This document shows, in pieces, positions 17,769 to 25,918 of a DNA stretch of 64,000 bases. The notes under the pieces are model-generated. The model ran no database searches. It saw nothing but the letters and a program-made list of their open reading frames with translations, and was not told where the DNA came from. A program made the translations under genes and the position numbers. The stretch lies in IMG/VR virus record IMGVR_UViG_3300032931_000905, positions 25,021-89,020 of that record; one strand, given 5' to 3'. The stretch is from a virus. Every line of letters starts with the position of its first letter. The stretch's first letter is position 1.

Positions 17769-18058
17769 TATGCTTTCGTTGATCCTGTGGTGACCTTGAT
17801 ATACAAACGCTCAAACAGTTCATGATCGGCCACTTCCGCCTCAAAATCCTGCTTGAAGAAGGTTTTGACCAGCTTCGTGAAGATTTTCTTGGGGATTTCC
17901 GTTTCTGCCACGATCTTCTTGACCGTTTCTGTGACATATTCCCGTTCACCGCGAGCCCGCGTCATGGCGCCTGCACATTCCTTGACGCCGTGATAAATCT
18001 TGGCGCGTTTCTCGTCGGAGAGATTGTTGATACTAAAATCGCCCTTGGGGGTCTTCAT
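17768..18058 (-). CDS. dsbA: Late-transcription dsDNA-binding protein DsbA
   Basis: 96 residues. The C-terminal half (EIPKKIFTKLVKTFFKQDF, EAEVADHELFERLY) follows the pattern of T4 DsbA, which binds DNA near late promoters. AAGGAG lies upstream of the ATG. The T4 order rnh-dsbA-33-59-32 is preserved in outline, with other genes inserted. Confidence 0.68.
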   Translation of the reverse strand: MKTPKGDFSINNLSDEKRAKIYHGVKECAGAMTRARGEREYVTETVKKIVAETEIPKKIFTKLVKTFFKQDFEAEVADHELFERLYIKVTTGSTKA

Positions 18059-18603
18059 AATGACGGCTCCTTGTAAAAGAGATGATGATCTATCGCAGTC
18101 ACAAACACCTTTTGTTTGGACCACTGAGGATGCACATACACGGCATGAAAGTAGGTTGCATTCCCTATTCTGAGTAGTATAGCACGACTGAAGGTGTTTG
18201 TCAAGACTCTTTTTGCAAGATCGTGTGATTCATGCCAGATCTTAAAATTGACCTTTCGGGATGGCTCACAATGAAACGAAAACTGGCAGATGCGTTTCTC
18301 ATTGACCACAAAGGATTGCGCGATCACACCACAGACGGTATTGGGGTATCGCCGACTGACGACCCGATTCACGATCACCAGCGCCACGGCCTCTTTTCCG
18401 GCTACGCTTTCGTGTCCGGCTTCATAATAAATGGCGCGGGTCAGACAGTCGAGATCGTGTGTTTTGGTGGTCTGGGAGACAAAGACTGGATGGGGTTCAA
18501 ATGGTGGCGGAGCGATGGCCTGATGGGTCTCCCCATAGAGGAGACTGACAGAACCCACGAACAGCGTGATGCCTAACAGGATTTTACGAAGAGAGTGCCC
18601 CAT
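18055..18603 (-). CDS. SleB-like cell wall hydrolase
   Basis: 182 residues from an ATG giving an N-terminal signal or anchor (SLRKILLGITLFVGSVSLL). The core CLTRAIYYEAGHESVAGKEA, VALVIVNRVVSRRYP, CQFSFHC and ATYFHAVYVHPQW is that of the SleB/CwlJ hydrolase_2 family; the Glu in YYEA is the usual catalytic residue. Probably the endolysin or another wall-degrading enzyme exported to the periplasm. The dsbA promoter is embedded in its 3' end. Confidence 0.82.
   Translation of the reverse strand: MGHSLRKILLGITLFVGSVSLLYGETHQAIAPPPFEPHPVFVSQTTKTHDLDCLTRAIYYEAGHESVAGKEAVALVIVNRVVSRRYPNTVCGVIAQSFVVNEKRICQFSFHCEPSRKVNFKIWHESHDLAKRVLTNTFSRAILLRIGNATYFHAVYVHPQWSKQKVFVTAIDHHLFYKEPSL
18176..18204 (-). 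promoter_or_regulatory. sigma70-like promoter inside the SleB-like gene
   Basis: TTGACA (18199-18204), 17-base spacer, TATACT (18176-18181), in the coding sequence of the hydrolase. Positioned to express dsbA and gp33 separately from upstream genes. Confidence 0.78.
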
Positions 18604-19267
18604 AGGTGGTGAGTACCTCATATAATTCGTCAAGATGCGGTCGAGTCTTTTCGCAAATGATAGTCGGCTGGGTCTGACCTTCGACGGCAATGAGGATCGC
18701 CACGTGAGGCACCCGGAGACCTGTGCGCTCATGGATCATCAACGCATAGGCCGCGCATTGTAACACATAATGCTGGCACCAGTCACGGCGTTTCGGTTTA
18801 CCAGAGGTCTTATAATCTACGACCGTCATGATACCATCAATCGTCACAATCAGATCACAGGTACCAGCAAGCTTGAGGGTATCGGAATAGAGGGGTACTT
18901 CGGTACCATGAACGGTCTGGACATGCTGATCGAGCCAGGGACGAAGTTGTTGGAATAACTGATTGGTGCGGTCGCCTAACTCTTCATCAGGCTTGAGATC
19001 GTTATTCAGATAGGATTCACAGACTTTATGGAGGGTGGTCCCGCGGCCTGCCGCATCAGTAGAGACCCGGTTGGCTTCCACGGTACCGACTCGTTTTCTC
19101 CAGGCGATGATCGCCCCTTGGTTGATCTTGCCCATGACACTTGAGACGGACGGATAGCGAGCACCAGACGGGGTCAAGTAGGTGCGCCCCTGCCCTGAGT
19201 TTTCTTGGATCAAGTCATAGGATAATCCACCCAGAGGCGCGTGTTGGAAATACTTCAAAATGGACAC
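18584..19267 (-). CDS. PD-(D/E)XK exonuclease, RecB/MGME1-like
   Basis: 227 residues. Nuclease motifs are in order: RGTTLHKVCESYL, LAGTCDLIVTIDG (Asp), VVDYKTSGKPK (the D-x-K core) and QHYVLQCAAYALM (Gln/Tyr motif IV). This is the RecB-like fold of MGME1-type exonucleases found in T4-type cyanophages; a role in DNA processing or recombination is likely. Overlaps PhoH upstream by 13 bases and the SleB-like gene downstream. Confidence 0.82.
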   Translation of the reverse strand: MSILKYFQHAPLGGLSYDLIQENSGQGRTYLTPSGARYPSVSSVMGKINQGAIIAWRKRVGTVEANRVSTDAAGRGTTLHKVCESYLNNDLKPDEELGDRTNQLFQQLRPWLDQHVQTVHGTEVPLYSDTLKLAGTCDLIVTIDGIMTVVDYKTSGKPKRRDWCQHYVLQCAAYALMIHERTGLRVPHVAILIAVEGQTQPTIICEKTRPHLDELYEVLTTYGALSS

Positions 19268-19968
19268 CGTTCCCGATAGGCATTTTCGGCAATCAGAAAA
19301 TCTTTGACCAGATCATCACGTACAATGTCCTGAGTCCCGAATTCAATACAGCAAAATTTTCCCATATCCCGAAGAATTTCCATAAAATGTCCGAGTCCTG
19401 TGCGTTCATCATGGCGCTGAAGATCCGATTGGCGATAATCACCACAGAAAATCAGCCGGCAGTTCTTGCCTATGCGGGTAATAATCGTATGCAATTCATG
19501 ATAGGACATATTCTGCATTTCATCGACCACAATCACCGCATCAGAGAAGGTCACCCCGCGAAGGTACGAGGTGGTCGTAAACTTCAAACTTCCTCGACCT
19601 TTGAGGTGTTCATAGGCATCAGCGCGTTCCAGGAGATCATTACAAATATCCCGATAGGGGTCTTCATAGACTGCAATCTTTTCTTTCAAGGTGCCTGGCA
19701 TGAACCCAATTTCGCGTGAGGGTACAACCGAGCGCACAATAATCACTTTATCGTAGAGCGGAATCACCTGGCTTGGCGTCGGGAGCGTCATCATCAAGGC
19801 CAGATTCAAGGAAATAAAGGTCTTGCCTGTGCCTGCCACACCATGGAGTAAGAGATGATCGCCTCTGTGAAAGGCCTTGAAGGTGTCGGATTGATTGATC
19901 GTGAGGGGCTTGACTCGTCGGAGGATGAGGGGTGACGCTACGATATCGAGGGTTTTGCGTTTGGCCAT
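19255..19968 (-). CDS. phoH: PhoH-like P-loop ATPase
   Basis: 237 residues with Walker A GVAGTGKT, Walker B VIVVDEMQN and the PhoH motifs VIIVRSVVPSREIGFMPG and LIFCGDYRQSDL. Common in marine and freshwater T4-type phages; predicted RNA-linked helicase or ATPase, often tied to phosphate stress though its real role is unclear. Confidence 0.9.
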   Translation of the reverse strand: MAKRKTLDIVASPLILRRVKPLTINQSDTFKAFHRGDHLLLHGVAGTGKTFISLNLALMMTLPTPSQVIPLYDKVIIVRSVVPSREIGFMPGTLKEKIAVYEDPYRDICNDLLERADAYEHLKGRGSLKFTTTSYLRGVTFSDAVIVVDEMQNMSYHELHTIITRIGKNCRLIFCGDYRQSDLQRHDERTGLGHFMEILRDMGKFCCIEFGTQDIVRDDLVKDFLIAENAYRERCPF

Positions 19969-20016
19969 GCGCGTTCCACCTTTCGATGTTAGAAATAAAA
20001 TGCCTCACGGATTTCA

Positions 20017-20313
20017 TTATATTTCTCGGCGACCTTTGTATGAGCGGGATTCGATGTTCCCAACTTTGGTATGACCATCGTGGGAGGTGGCTTTCTTCCA
20101 AAAGCGTTTCATGGGTTCAAGGATGCCATGACGAAAATCATCAGGAACCTTCTGCACACCCAGATGGAAGGGATCACCAATTCTGGTTGCGGCAAGGAAG
20201 ACCACGCTGTATTGGGGATTGGCGGATTGCCACTCCGTTTGCGCCTGAATACTGGCAAAGGTGTATTCAACAATCTCGCGGGTCTCGGTATGCTGGAAGG
20301 AGTTTGTGACCAT
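20017..20313 (-). CDS. Conserved small phage protein, 98 aa
   Basis: Begins MVTNSFQHTETREIVEYTF and contains GDPFHLGVQKVPDDFRHGI. It resembles a T4-type phage protein related to FmdB zinc ribbons, but the usual Cys pairs are missing here. A CTAAATA late-type box lies 6 bases before the ATG and there is no ribosome site, so the mRNA may be nearly leaderless. Confidence 0.6.
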   Translation of the reverse strand: MVTNSFQHTETREIVEYTFASIQAQTEWQSANPQYSVVFLAATRIGDPFHLGVQKVPDDFRHGILEPMKRFWKKATSHDGHTKVGNIESRSYKGRREI

Positions 20314-20374
20314 ACAGTGTATTTAGCCCTATTGACGGATACGGATGGCCGTATCCGTCTTGGTATGTTTGTGA

Positions 20375-20740
20375 TTAGACTGCGGCGAGTTCGGCTTCTG
20401 TCACCAGCGGTGCCGCAACGACCGGCGTGACGGCCGCGGTCAGCCCCGTCACATCAGGCACAATGGCGCCCGCGTTTCGACGATCCTGTAGATAGGACAA
20501 CATCGTTTCACGATTCATCAGGGTATAGGACACATTCTGTTTGGCGCCAGTCCTGACAATGAGGGCACCGCGCTTTTTGAGTTCCCACATATAGGTCGGA
20601 ATGCGCCCAGGGACGAGAATCCCTTGCAGCGTAATCAACAATTCGGCATGGGTCACCACACGCGGTGCCGGGCTACCAGACATGAGGACCACCAAAATTT
20701 GTTCTGCCACCGACAACTTCTTATGCAATGTACCGGACAT
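20375..20740 (-). CDS. Putative winged-helix protein, 121 aa
   Basis: Residues 8-85 look like a winged helix (SVAEQILVVLM, THAELLITLQ, YMWELKKRGALIVRTG). The C-terminal 30 residues are Ala/Val/Thr rich. No family recognised; a DNA-binding regulator is possible. Confidence 0.55.
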   Translation of the reverse strand: MSGTLHKKLSVAEQILVVLMSGSPAPRVVTHAELLITLQGILVPGRIPTYMWELKKRGALIVRTGAKQNVSYTLMNRETMLSYLQDRRNAGAIVPDVTGLTAAVTPVVAAPLVTEAELAAV

Positions 20741-20795
20741 AATCCCACAACCTCCATTAAATGAATAACACAGATAAAACGACTACCATAAGTTA

Positions 20796-20824
20796 AGTAT
20801 AGCACATTCCTGCCGACTTGTCAA
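20796..20824 (-). promoter_or_regulatory. sigma70-like promoter
   Basis: TTGACA (20819-20824), 17-base spacer, TATACT (20796-20801). The -35 overlaps the stop of the upstream 60-aa gene. Drives the winged-helix gene and genes beyond it. Confidence 0.82.
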
Positions 20825-21003
20825 GTCTTTTTTACGGTTACGGTATCACGATCCTCGTCCATGAGGCGGACCAGTTCCTTGGGTGTCATGGCATACCGAA
20901 TACCATGACTCGCCGAACGGATCACACCACTATACATCAGCATTCGAATGGCCTGGCGCCGTCGCTTTCGACGGTCCAACGCATTTTTAATGTAGTGTAT
21001 CAC
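20821..21003 (-). CDS. Small basic protein, 60 aa, GTG start
   Basis: The frame VIHYIKNALDRRKRRRQAI to the TGA is basic and helix-rich, then AMTPKELVRLMDEDRD. The GTG is four bases after the upstream stop, so coupling is plausible although no strong ribosome site is present. Confidence 0.45.
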   Translation of the reverse strand: MIHYIKNALDRRKRRRQAIRMLMYSGVIRSASHGIRYAMTPKELVRLMDEDRDTVTVKKT

Positions 21004-21007
21004 GCGA

Positions 21008-21286
21008 TCACTTTGCTTTCTTTGTGGCCTTGATCTTGGCCGTTTTCTTTGGTGGCCCGTTTGTAATCCAGGTCTTGATCGACTTCCTGGCACTGAGGTT
21101 TCCCGGCTTCCAGGGTAACCCTTTCGAGGACATGGAAGGCTGGGCCGAGGGCGGCGCAAACGAGTAGGCATCATGGGGCTTAATCTGTTTGATTTTGCCT
21201 CCGTTGAGGACCCATTCGTCTACCAGCGCCTTCAGTTCTTCGCGGGTTATTTCTTTGTTGGCTAACAGTTCATCACGTACTTGCAT
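21008..21286 (-). CDS. Small basic protein, 92 aa
   Basis: MQVRDELLANKEITREELKA, then Pro/Ser-rich and ending in a Lys-rich tail (TAKIKATKKAK). AAGGAG 9 bases upstream. Unknown; the tail could bind nucleic acid. Confidence 0.55.
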   Translation of the reverse strand: MQVRDELLANKEITREELKALVDEWVLNGGKIKQIKPHDAYSFAPPSAQPSMSSKGLPWKPGNLSARKSIKTWITNGPPKKTAKIKATKKAK

Positions 21287-21318
21287 TATCTCGTTCTCCT
21301 TGAGTAATATGATTGATC

Positions 21319-21723
21319 CTACTGAGTCTTCTTCTTTGTGACGGCTTTCTTGGGTGCTGTGCGCTTCATTGCCTTGGCATGTTGCAGACCTGTCAGGGCT
21401 TCTGCTTCATCGGCTCGTGCGGCCTCCAGTCGGGCATCAGATAGGGCCGAGTCCAGTGCTATCTGCACCAAGGCACGGTGGTTCTTTTCTGACTGCCAAA
21501 GATGTTCCGCCTGGGCCAACTCGGACCGTAGATCCTCAATCACCCTTTCGCGGCTGTCGATCCATGTACTGAGGCTCTCGACCTGGTGCGTGAGATAACC
21601 GATCTCTGTGAAGGGCCAGAATCTCCGGTACCATTCCGTGGTAAACGCGAGGCGGGCCACCATGGCGAGTACCATACACCCGATCAAGGCCAGACCGATG
21701 ACAAATTCCATTCCGATTTCCAT
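21319..21723 (-). CDS. Membrane-anchored coiled-coil protein, possible i-spanin
   Basis: 134 residues: N-terminal helix (FVIGLALIGCMVLAMVA), then heptad-like sequence from residue 40 to 115 and a basic tail (KKAVTKKKTQ). This matches the layout of an inner-membrane spanin, but many phage proteins look alike. The ATG overlaps the stop of the upstream membrane protein (TAATG). Confidence 0.5.
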   Translation of the reverse strand: MEIGMEFVIGLALIGCMVLAMVARLAFTTEWYRRFWPFTEIGYLTHQVESLSTWIDSRERVIEDLRSELAQAEHLWQSEKNHRALVQIALDSALSDARLEAARADEAEALTGLQHAKAMKRTAPKKAVTKKKTQ

Positions 21724-21869
21724 TATGTTTTTCCTTCCATCGTACACATGACCAAGGCGGAGACACCATAGCACAACCAGACCACCGCCCACTTCACATG
21801 ACCTTGATACAGGGAGAACCCTGCGGCGGCGACATACAAGATCCCGTTGATAATCACAAAATAATTCAT
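21723..21869 (-). CDS. Small membrane protein, 48 aa
   Basis: MNYFVIINGILYVAAAGFSL, then a second hydrophobic stretch (WAVVWLCYGVSALVMC). Two likely transmembrane helices. Joined to its neighbours by ATGA at the start and TAATG at the end. Could be a small holin; no proof. Confidence 0.55.
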   Translation of the reverse strand: MNYFVIINGILYVAAAGFSLYQGHVKWAVVWLCYGVSALVMCTMEGKT

Positions 21870-22210
21870 GCGCCGTCTTCCTGGGCTTCATCCTCAAACA
21901 AGTCATCTTGAGGAAGTAGAGACTCCTCTGGGTCCCAATCATCACGGTTTGTGGTATCTTCCGATTGTTTTGGATCATTCATCCAGCGTAAGAATTCCTG
22001 GTATTTGTCGTGCGACAACCACAAGGCCGTCATATGCGATTCCAAGAATCCCACGGTCAGGTCTCGTTCCTCTGTGGTGGCGTCCGCCTTTCGCAGGCGC
22101 TCCAAGCACTTGAGAATTTCTAAGGTATGTTCGTGCATCCACCAGAGACTATCAGCAGGAGGCGTGGGTCTCGGTACTCTCGGATCTATCGGTTCATCCA
22201 GTAAATTCAT
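21866..22210 (-). CDS. Acidic unknown protein, 114 aa
   Basis: MNLLDEPIDPRVPRPTPPAD, a helical middle (HEHTLEILKCLERLRKADAT) and a strongly acidic C-terminus (QDDLFEDEAQED). ATGA overlaps on both sides. No known family. Confidence 0.55.
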   Translation of the reverse strand: MNLLDEPIDPRVPRPTPPADSLWWMHEHTLEILKCLERLRKADATTEERDLTVGFLESHMTALWLSHDKYQEFLRWMNDPKQSEDTTNRDDWDPEESLLPQDDLFEDEAQEDGA

Positions 22211-22263
22211 TCTTGGCTTCCTTTCGGCTTTTCGTCGCCCTCAAAGGCCTGTGGTTCGCTCAT
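22207..22263 (-). CDS. Possible 18-aa leader peptide
   Basis: MSEPQAFEGDEKPKGSQE, with GGAG 7 bases upstream and an ATGA overlap to the next gene. May serve mainly to couple translation. Confidence 0.3.
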   Translation of the reverse strand: MSEPQAFEGDEKPKGSQE

Positions 22264-22274
22264 CTTCTACTCCG

Positions 22275-22403
22275 TTATGGATTCAGTATCCTTGTGAGGT
22301 CTGCGGCCAAGGCCTTGAAGGCCCGTATGATAGCCGATTCCGCACAGGCCCATTCATAATACAACACCACACACAACAAAATCCATCCTAGCCAGGCAAA
22401 CAT
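22275..22403 (-). CDS. Tiny membrane protein, 42 aa
   Basis: MFAWLGWILLCVVLYYEWAC followed by a basic amphipathic end. One transmembrane helix. Its ATG overlaps the stop of the PagL-like gene (TAATG). Confidence 0.5.
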   Translation of the reverse strand: MFAWLGWILLCVVLYYEWACAESAIIRAFKALAADLTRILNP

Positions 22404-22864
22404 TAGAACACCCAACCCGTCTGAATCGTGACCATGTTCATGCCGATATTCGGACCATCAGCGGTATTCAGACCCAGGGCTTTTCCATTCGACATATGCC
22501 ACAACTCTACACCCAAGCGAAAATCTTTGTATCCTACGCTCACTTGCCCGCCCAGACCAAACTGGGTCCGCTGGGGCAATTCGATCTGTGAATGATCGAC
22601 ATACGAGACACCGAATCTCGGCGTCAAGGTCACACTATAATCTGGCTTCGGCTCAAACTTGAAGCCGTATTGTAACTCGGTGCCATAGAAACCGTTTGTG
22701 GTCGCTTTGGCATTGATTCCCCAACCCTTGTCACAAGTCTGCACTGAGACAATCGCGGCATTTCCCGCGGTATTCTGGTGCTTGGATTGTTTGAAATCTG
22801 TGGAGGCCATGTATCCTGCCATCAGGACGGGGGCTAAACATAATGTGGCCACTTCTCTAATCAC
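22403..22864 (-). CDS. PagL-like lipid A deacylase (outer-membrane barrel)
   Basis: 153 residues with a GTG start 7 bases after AAGGAG. Signal peptide-like N-terminus (VATLCLAPVLMAGYMAS), then beta strands with aromatic ends. Near the C-terminus the motif VELWHMSNG followed by PNIGMNM and TIQTGWVF matches the His-x-Ser-Asn catalytic region of PagL/acyloxyacyl hydrolases (PF09411-type). Such enzymes remove an acyl chain from lipid A in the outer membrane. Phage carriage suggests host surface remodelling, perhaps superinfection exclusion. The upstream catalytic acid cannot be placed with certainty. Confidence 0.68.
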   Translation of the reverse strand: MIREVATLCLAPVLMAGYMASTDFKQSKHQNTAGNAAIVSVQTCDKGWGINAKATTNGFYGTELQYGFKFEPKPDYSVTLTPRFGVSYVDHSQIELPQRTQFGLGGQVSVGYKDFRLGVELWHMSNGKALGLNTADGPNIGMNMVTIQTGWVF

Positions 22865-22904
22865 TCTGAGTCTCCTTGTTATTCTCGTCAATCTCTATAG
22901 TGTT

Positions 22905-22933
22905 ATAGTAACACAGGGGCACAGAGAATGCAA
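22905..22933 (-). promoter_or_regulatory. Promoter of the TTGCAT class
   Basis: TTGCAT (22928-22933), 17-base spacer, TACTAT (22905-22910), followed by ACACTATAGAGATTGACG. The same downstream sequence follows the promoter at 48826. Upstream lies an ATTATAATCCTCTAATC element shared with two other promoters. Confidence 0.55.
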
Positions 22934-22994
22934 GCAAAAAGTGAGAGATTAGAGGATTATAATGTTCCAGAAGTGCAATAAAATCAACTACTTA

Positions 22995-23276
22995 TTATAA
23001 GTCATTGATATCATTGATATGTTCGTGATTCGTGGGAATAGGTTCTATCAGAAGAAAGGAATACGCCGTATATCCCTCATTTTTCATCTTTCCGGTACAG
23101 GATAGACTGGCTAGCCGACAAAAACGCTCTAGATCGCCCTCAAACGAGAGATCATCACAGAAGGCGATCAATTCATCACCTGGCGAGAGTTCGTTGATCC
23201 TGAGCCGAATGTGGAGGATTGGGAAGGGACAAACCATGCCCCGGCAATCTACAATAGGGATACCGGAATGTTCCAT
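22995..23276 (-). CDS. tusA: TusA-family sulfurtransferase-like protein
   Basis: 93 residues. DCRGMVCPFPILHIRLRIN carries the Cys-Pro-x-Pro motif of TusA/SirA, with the active Cys conserved, then the usual SPGDELIAFCDD strand. TusA hands persulfide sulfur to the relay that thiolates U34 of Lys, Glu and Gln tRNAs and feeds other pathways. AGGA precedes the ATG. A second homologue lies at 42709. Confidence 0.82.
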   Translation of the reverse strand: MEHSGIPIVDCRGMVCPFPILHIRLRINELSPGDELIAFCDDLSFEGDLERFCRLASLSCTGKMKNEGYTAYSFLLIEPIPTNHEHINDINDL

Positions 23277-23277
23277 C

Positions 23278-23445
23278 TTATTCCTGTAATAACTCGGCTT
23301 TACTCTCGTTGGTCGACTCTTTTGCCAGGGACGAGAGATTTTGGCGCATCAGGGCGACCAACTTACTCTGGAGGACGGCAATATTGCCTTCGTTCTTTTC
23401 GATTTGGGCGACCAGGTCTCTGATCTGTTCATCGACGGTTTTCAT
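23278..23445 (-). CDS. Small coiled-coil protein, 55 aa
   Basis: MKTVDEQIRDLVAQIEKNEG with heptad spacing through most of its length, then a Glu/Lys tail. GGAG is 9 bases before the second of two close ATGs. Precedes the TusA-like gene by one base. Confidence 0.55.
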   Translation of the reverse strand: MKTVDEQIRDLVAQIEKNEGNIAVLQSKLVALMRQNLSSLAKESTNESKAELLQE

Positions 23446-23602
23446 GTTCATAGCTCCGATCATCATCGTGAAACTCCGATGGGGTATCCTGGTATCGAGG
23501 TTCCCGATTGGGTTTAGGTTTTTTACTGCCCTGCGTCTGTTCCTTGTTGTCCCGAAACTTCTGTGGTTTCTTATTCTTTTCGATCAACCGAGTGCCAAAC
23601 AT
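23429..23602 (-). CDS. Small charged protein, 57 aa
   Basis: MFGTRLIEKNKKPQKFRDNK, then Pro/Lys-rich and a His/Asp-rich end. Strong GGAGAACAAGGC leader. Likely disordered. Overlaps the next gene by 17 bases. Unknown. Confidence 0.5.
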   Translation of the reverse strand: MFGTRLIEKNKKPQKFRDNKEQTQGSKKPKPNREPRYQDTPSEFHDDDRSYEHENRR

Positions 23603-23623
23603 GCCTTGTTCTCCTTGTATGAG

Positions 23624-23890
23624 TTATTCTGCGCTTGCACGACCATCATCGATATGATGATGTTGAAAATCTAACCAGGCATGTCCTAATTCGTGCAAGA
23701 GGATATACCGTTTTCTATTGAGGGGAAGACTTTTCCGAATGTAGATGGTGCGTCCATCCACATACCAGAGACCGTCGGAACCATGGTCCTTTCGATTGAA
23801 TTCGCCATTGCTGAGTTGCTTGACCGTAATGACATACCCAAACGGCAGGACCACCTTTCGAGGAATCCTGGCTTGTCCTATGTGTGCCAT
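23624..23890 (-). CDS. Small zinc metallopeptidase-like protein
   Basis: 88 residues beginning MAHIGQARIPRKV. The motif YILLHELGHAWLDFQHHH is a zincin HExxH site of the ImmA/IrrE-like type. Overlaps the glycosyltransferase 3' end by 13 bases. Substrate unknown. Confidence 0.65.
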   Translation of the reverse strand: MAHIGQARIPRKVVLPFGYVITVKQLSNGEFNRKDHGSDGLWYVDGRTIYIRKSLPLNRKRYILLHELGHAWLDFQHHHIDDGRASAE

Positions 23891-24591
23891 GGTAGGGAGT
23901 CTCCGTGTTGTGACGCCATATACTGATTGCCGTTGACAAAGAATTGTAAGGCCGGCGAAGTTGAGGAGGCTCCGAGACGATAATTGACTGTGTGTTGTTT
24001 GGTGCTTCGGCAATTCGGAAAGTAGTGAAGCAGATTCCCGAAAAATTGTCGATCTGCCGCATACTTCCCATACCAGGTATGTCCAACTTTGGTCGCAATG
24101 TCCCGCGGTATTGCAAAACAGGAGGTATCAATATGATGGGTATCGACCGTACCCGCAATCGGATACTTGGGACCCAGGCTTTCGCAATTATCAGGGCACA
24201 AGAACTCACCTTTGAGGGTGACGATGTTCCGCAGGGTAAACGCCCAGGAACCTGGACTGAGGACCTTCCGATAGGCCTCAATGAAATTCGGTTCGGCATA
24301 GTTATCTTCATCCAGATAACACAAGACCTCTTCGTTGACTAAAAACGAGGCCGCCGCATAGGCCCGATGCCCATACCAGCCACCGGCACCGATGTTTTCC
24401 GTGAGCCAGATAAACTTCATTTTATCGGTCAGGCCGACACGCATCACGATCTTATTCACGGCCGCATTGTACTGACTCCCATCGACAATGATATAATGCA
24501 CACAATCCTGTGCCTTGACGGACTCAAGACACTCCTCAAGTTCTGGCTTCCCAATCGTAGGGGTAATGACGGCCATCGTTCCGGTAAACAT
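23878..24591 (-). CDS. GT-A type glycosyltransferase, family 2-like
   Basis: 237 residues from the ATG that overlaps the preceding stop (TAATG) with GGGAGG upstream. Features: AVITPTIGKPELEECLESV, HYIIVDGS, TENIGAGGWYGHR, and LCYLDEDNY holding the metal-binding acidic motif. Probably modifies a phage or host component such as DNA, capsid or surface glycan; the target is not evident. Confidence 0.75.
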   Translation of the reverse strand: MFTGTMAVITPTIGKPELEECLESVKAQDCVHYIIVDGSQYNAAVNKIVMRVGLTDKMKFIWLTENIGAGGWYGHRAYAAASFLVNEEVLCYLDEDNYAEPNFIEAYRKVLSPGSWAFTLRNIVTLKGEFLCPDNCESLGPKYPIAGTVDTHHIDTSCFAIPRDIATKVGHTWYGKYAADRQFFGNLLHYFPNCRSTKQHTVNYRLGASSTSPALQFFVNGNQYMASQHGDSLPWHT

Positions 24592-25025
24592 TATGCCTTG
24601 ACCTCCCACGGCATATCAGGATAGGCTTGCTTGACCAGGGTGGCCGTCAAATGAGGTACCGCGAGTGTTTTGTTGATGACCCCGGCCAACAAGGAGGCTT
24701 CGTCCTTATGGAGACAGGCCAATAAGGTATGGAGATTCTGCTCCGCTTTGCGAGGGGACATGGTCCCTTTTCGGGCAGGATGATCCTTGACAAAGATATA
24801 TAATTTTTTCACTTCTTGTTCCAGATAGGCCAGATTCAATCCCGCCGGATCGACGGAGGGCTTATACTTCGGTACCGTGACCTCAAACACCGTGGAGGGA
24901 TTGAAGGCATAATTCAAAAATTCCTTGAGTCCAGGGCTCGTATATTCACGGAGTATCCGCACTCGTTCCGCATCGTTGGGGGCGAGTGTGAGCTTATCGA
25001 AAATTTCTGAGAATAAGAAAATCAT
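24591..25025 (-). CDS. Conserved T4-type phage protein (DUF6433-like)
   Basis: 144 residues starting MIFLFSEIFDKL after AGAAGG. Contains LREYTSPGLKEFLNYAFNP and a helical C-terminal half (NLHTLLACLHKDEASLLAGV), the pattern of a small protein common beside rnh in T4-type cyanophages. Role unknown. Confidence 0.65.
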   Translation of the reverse strand: MIFLFSEIFDKLTLAPNDAERVRILREYTSPGLKEFLNYAFNPSTVFEVTVPKYKPSVDPAGLNLAYLEQEVKKLYIFVKDHPARKGTMSPRKAEQNLHTLLACLHKDEASLLAGVINKTLAVPHLTATLVKQAYPDMPWEVKA

Positions 25026-25035
25026 GGTATCCCTT

Positions 25036-25902
25036 CTAAAATTCATCAATCACGGAGATTAACTGAGTGAGTTGCTTCTTGACGAGGTATTGGAGAAACT
25101 CGCCTTTGGTATTCCGAGGTGCCTGGGTATGCGCCTGGACGATCTCGTTTTTCAGTGTCGCAGGGATCTGCTTCAGATCAATGAGGACCTGATTCCGATG
25201 ATAATTCCGCAACATCGTCGCATCACAGAAGGCCTCTGGCGGTTGCATCAACCATTGCACCAATTTCTTTTCTGTAATAGGTCGTTGCCGTCCACCGGTC
25301 ACAAACACATCATCAGGAGAGAGGATATTCGGAATGCCGTCATCCTTATCCCCACGAATGATCAATTGCTTGAGTTGCATCGCGGGCATGGATTCGATAA
25401 TAAACTTTTTGAGCACCGGGGCATACTGTCGGACATTCTCATCGATTTGTAACTGAGGAAAGTCTTTATCACCAGAGATAATCAACACAGGCTCCGATGC
25501 GGCGACATACGGCACCAAGGTCCCAATCACATCATCCGCTTCGGCCCCGTTGACCTTCACAGAGGTATAGGGTGTGTGCGTGAAGACTTCATCCAGGATC
25601 GTATTCATATGATAATGGATCGAGATCCAATCAAAGGTCGAGGTCATACGGTTGGCGGCACGCCGGGCTTTATAGTGGGGGAAGAGGTTCCTTCGCCAGT
25701 AGGTCGACGAATCGAATGCCAGGACGACCCCAGCAGACTGGGACGTATTGGCAAAGGTGCGTTTGAATTTGTTGACATTGCTCCGAAGAGAATTCAAGAC
25801 AATCGCTCTGAGCAAGTCTTCATTGATGGGGGAATTTTTTTGCATCGCAATGTGTTGAAACATTGATGCGTAGGCGATATTCGAGATGTCAATGATAATC
25901 AT
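25036..25902 (-). CDS. rnh: 5'-3' exonuclease / RNase H (flap endonuclease family)
   Basis: 288 residues with the FEN/PIN metal-site residues in order: IIIDISNIAYA, VVLAFDSSTYWRR, HYKARRAAN, AEADDVIGTLVP and ISGDKDFPQLQ. T4 RNase H removes RNA primers and flaps during lagging-strand synthesis. It precedes a DUF6433-like gene by 10 bases and belongs to the T4-like rnh-dsbA-33-59-32 series. Confidence 0.85.
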   Translation of the reverse strand: MIIIDISNIAYASMFQHIAMQKNSPINEDLLRAIVLNSLRSNVNKFKRTFANTSQSAGVVLAFDSSTYWRRNLFPHYKARRAANRMTSTFDWISIHYHMNTILDEVFTHTPYTSVKVNGAEADDVIGTLVPYVAASEPVLIISGDKDFPQLQIDENVRQYAPVLKKFIIESMPAMQLKQLIIRGDKDDGIPNILSPDDVFVTGGRQRPITEKKLVQWLMQPPEAFCDATMLRNYHRNQVLIDLKQIPATLKNEIVQAHTQAPRNTKGEFLQYLVKKQLTQLISVIDEF

Positions 25903-25918
25903 GATGTATAGGTATCGT

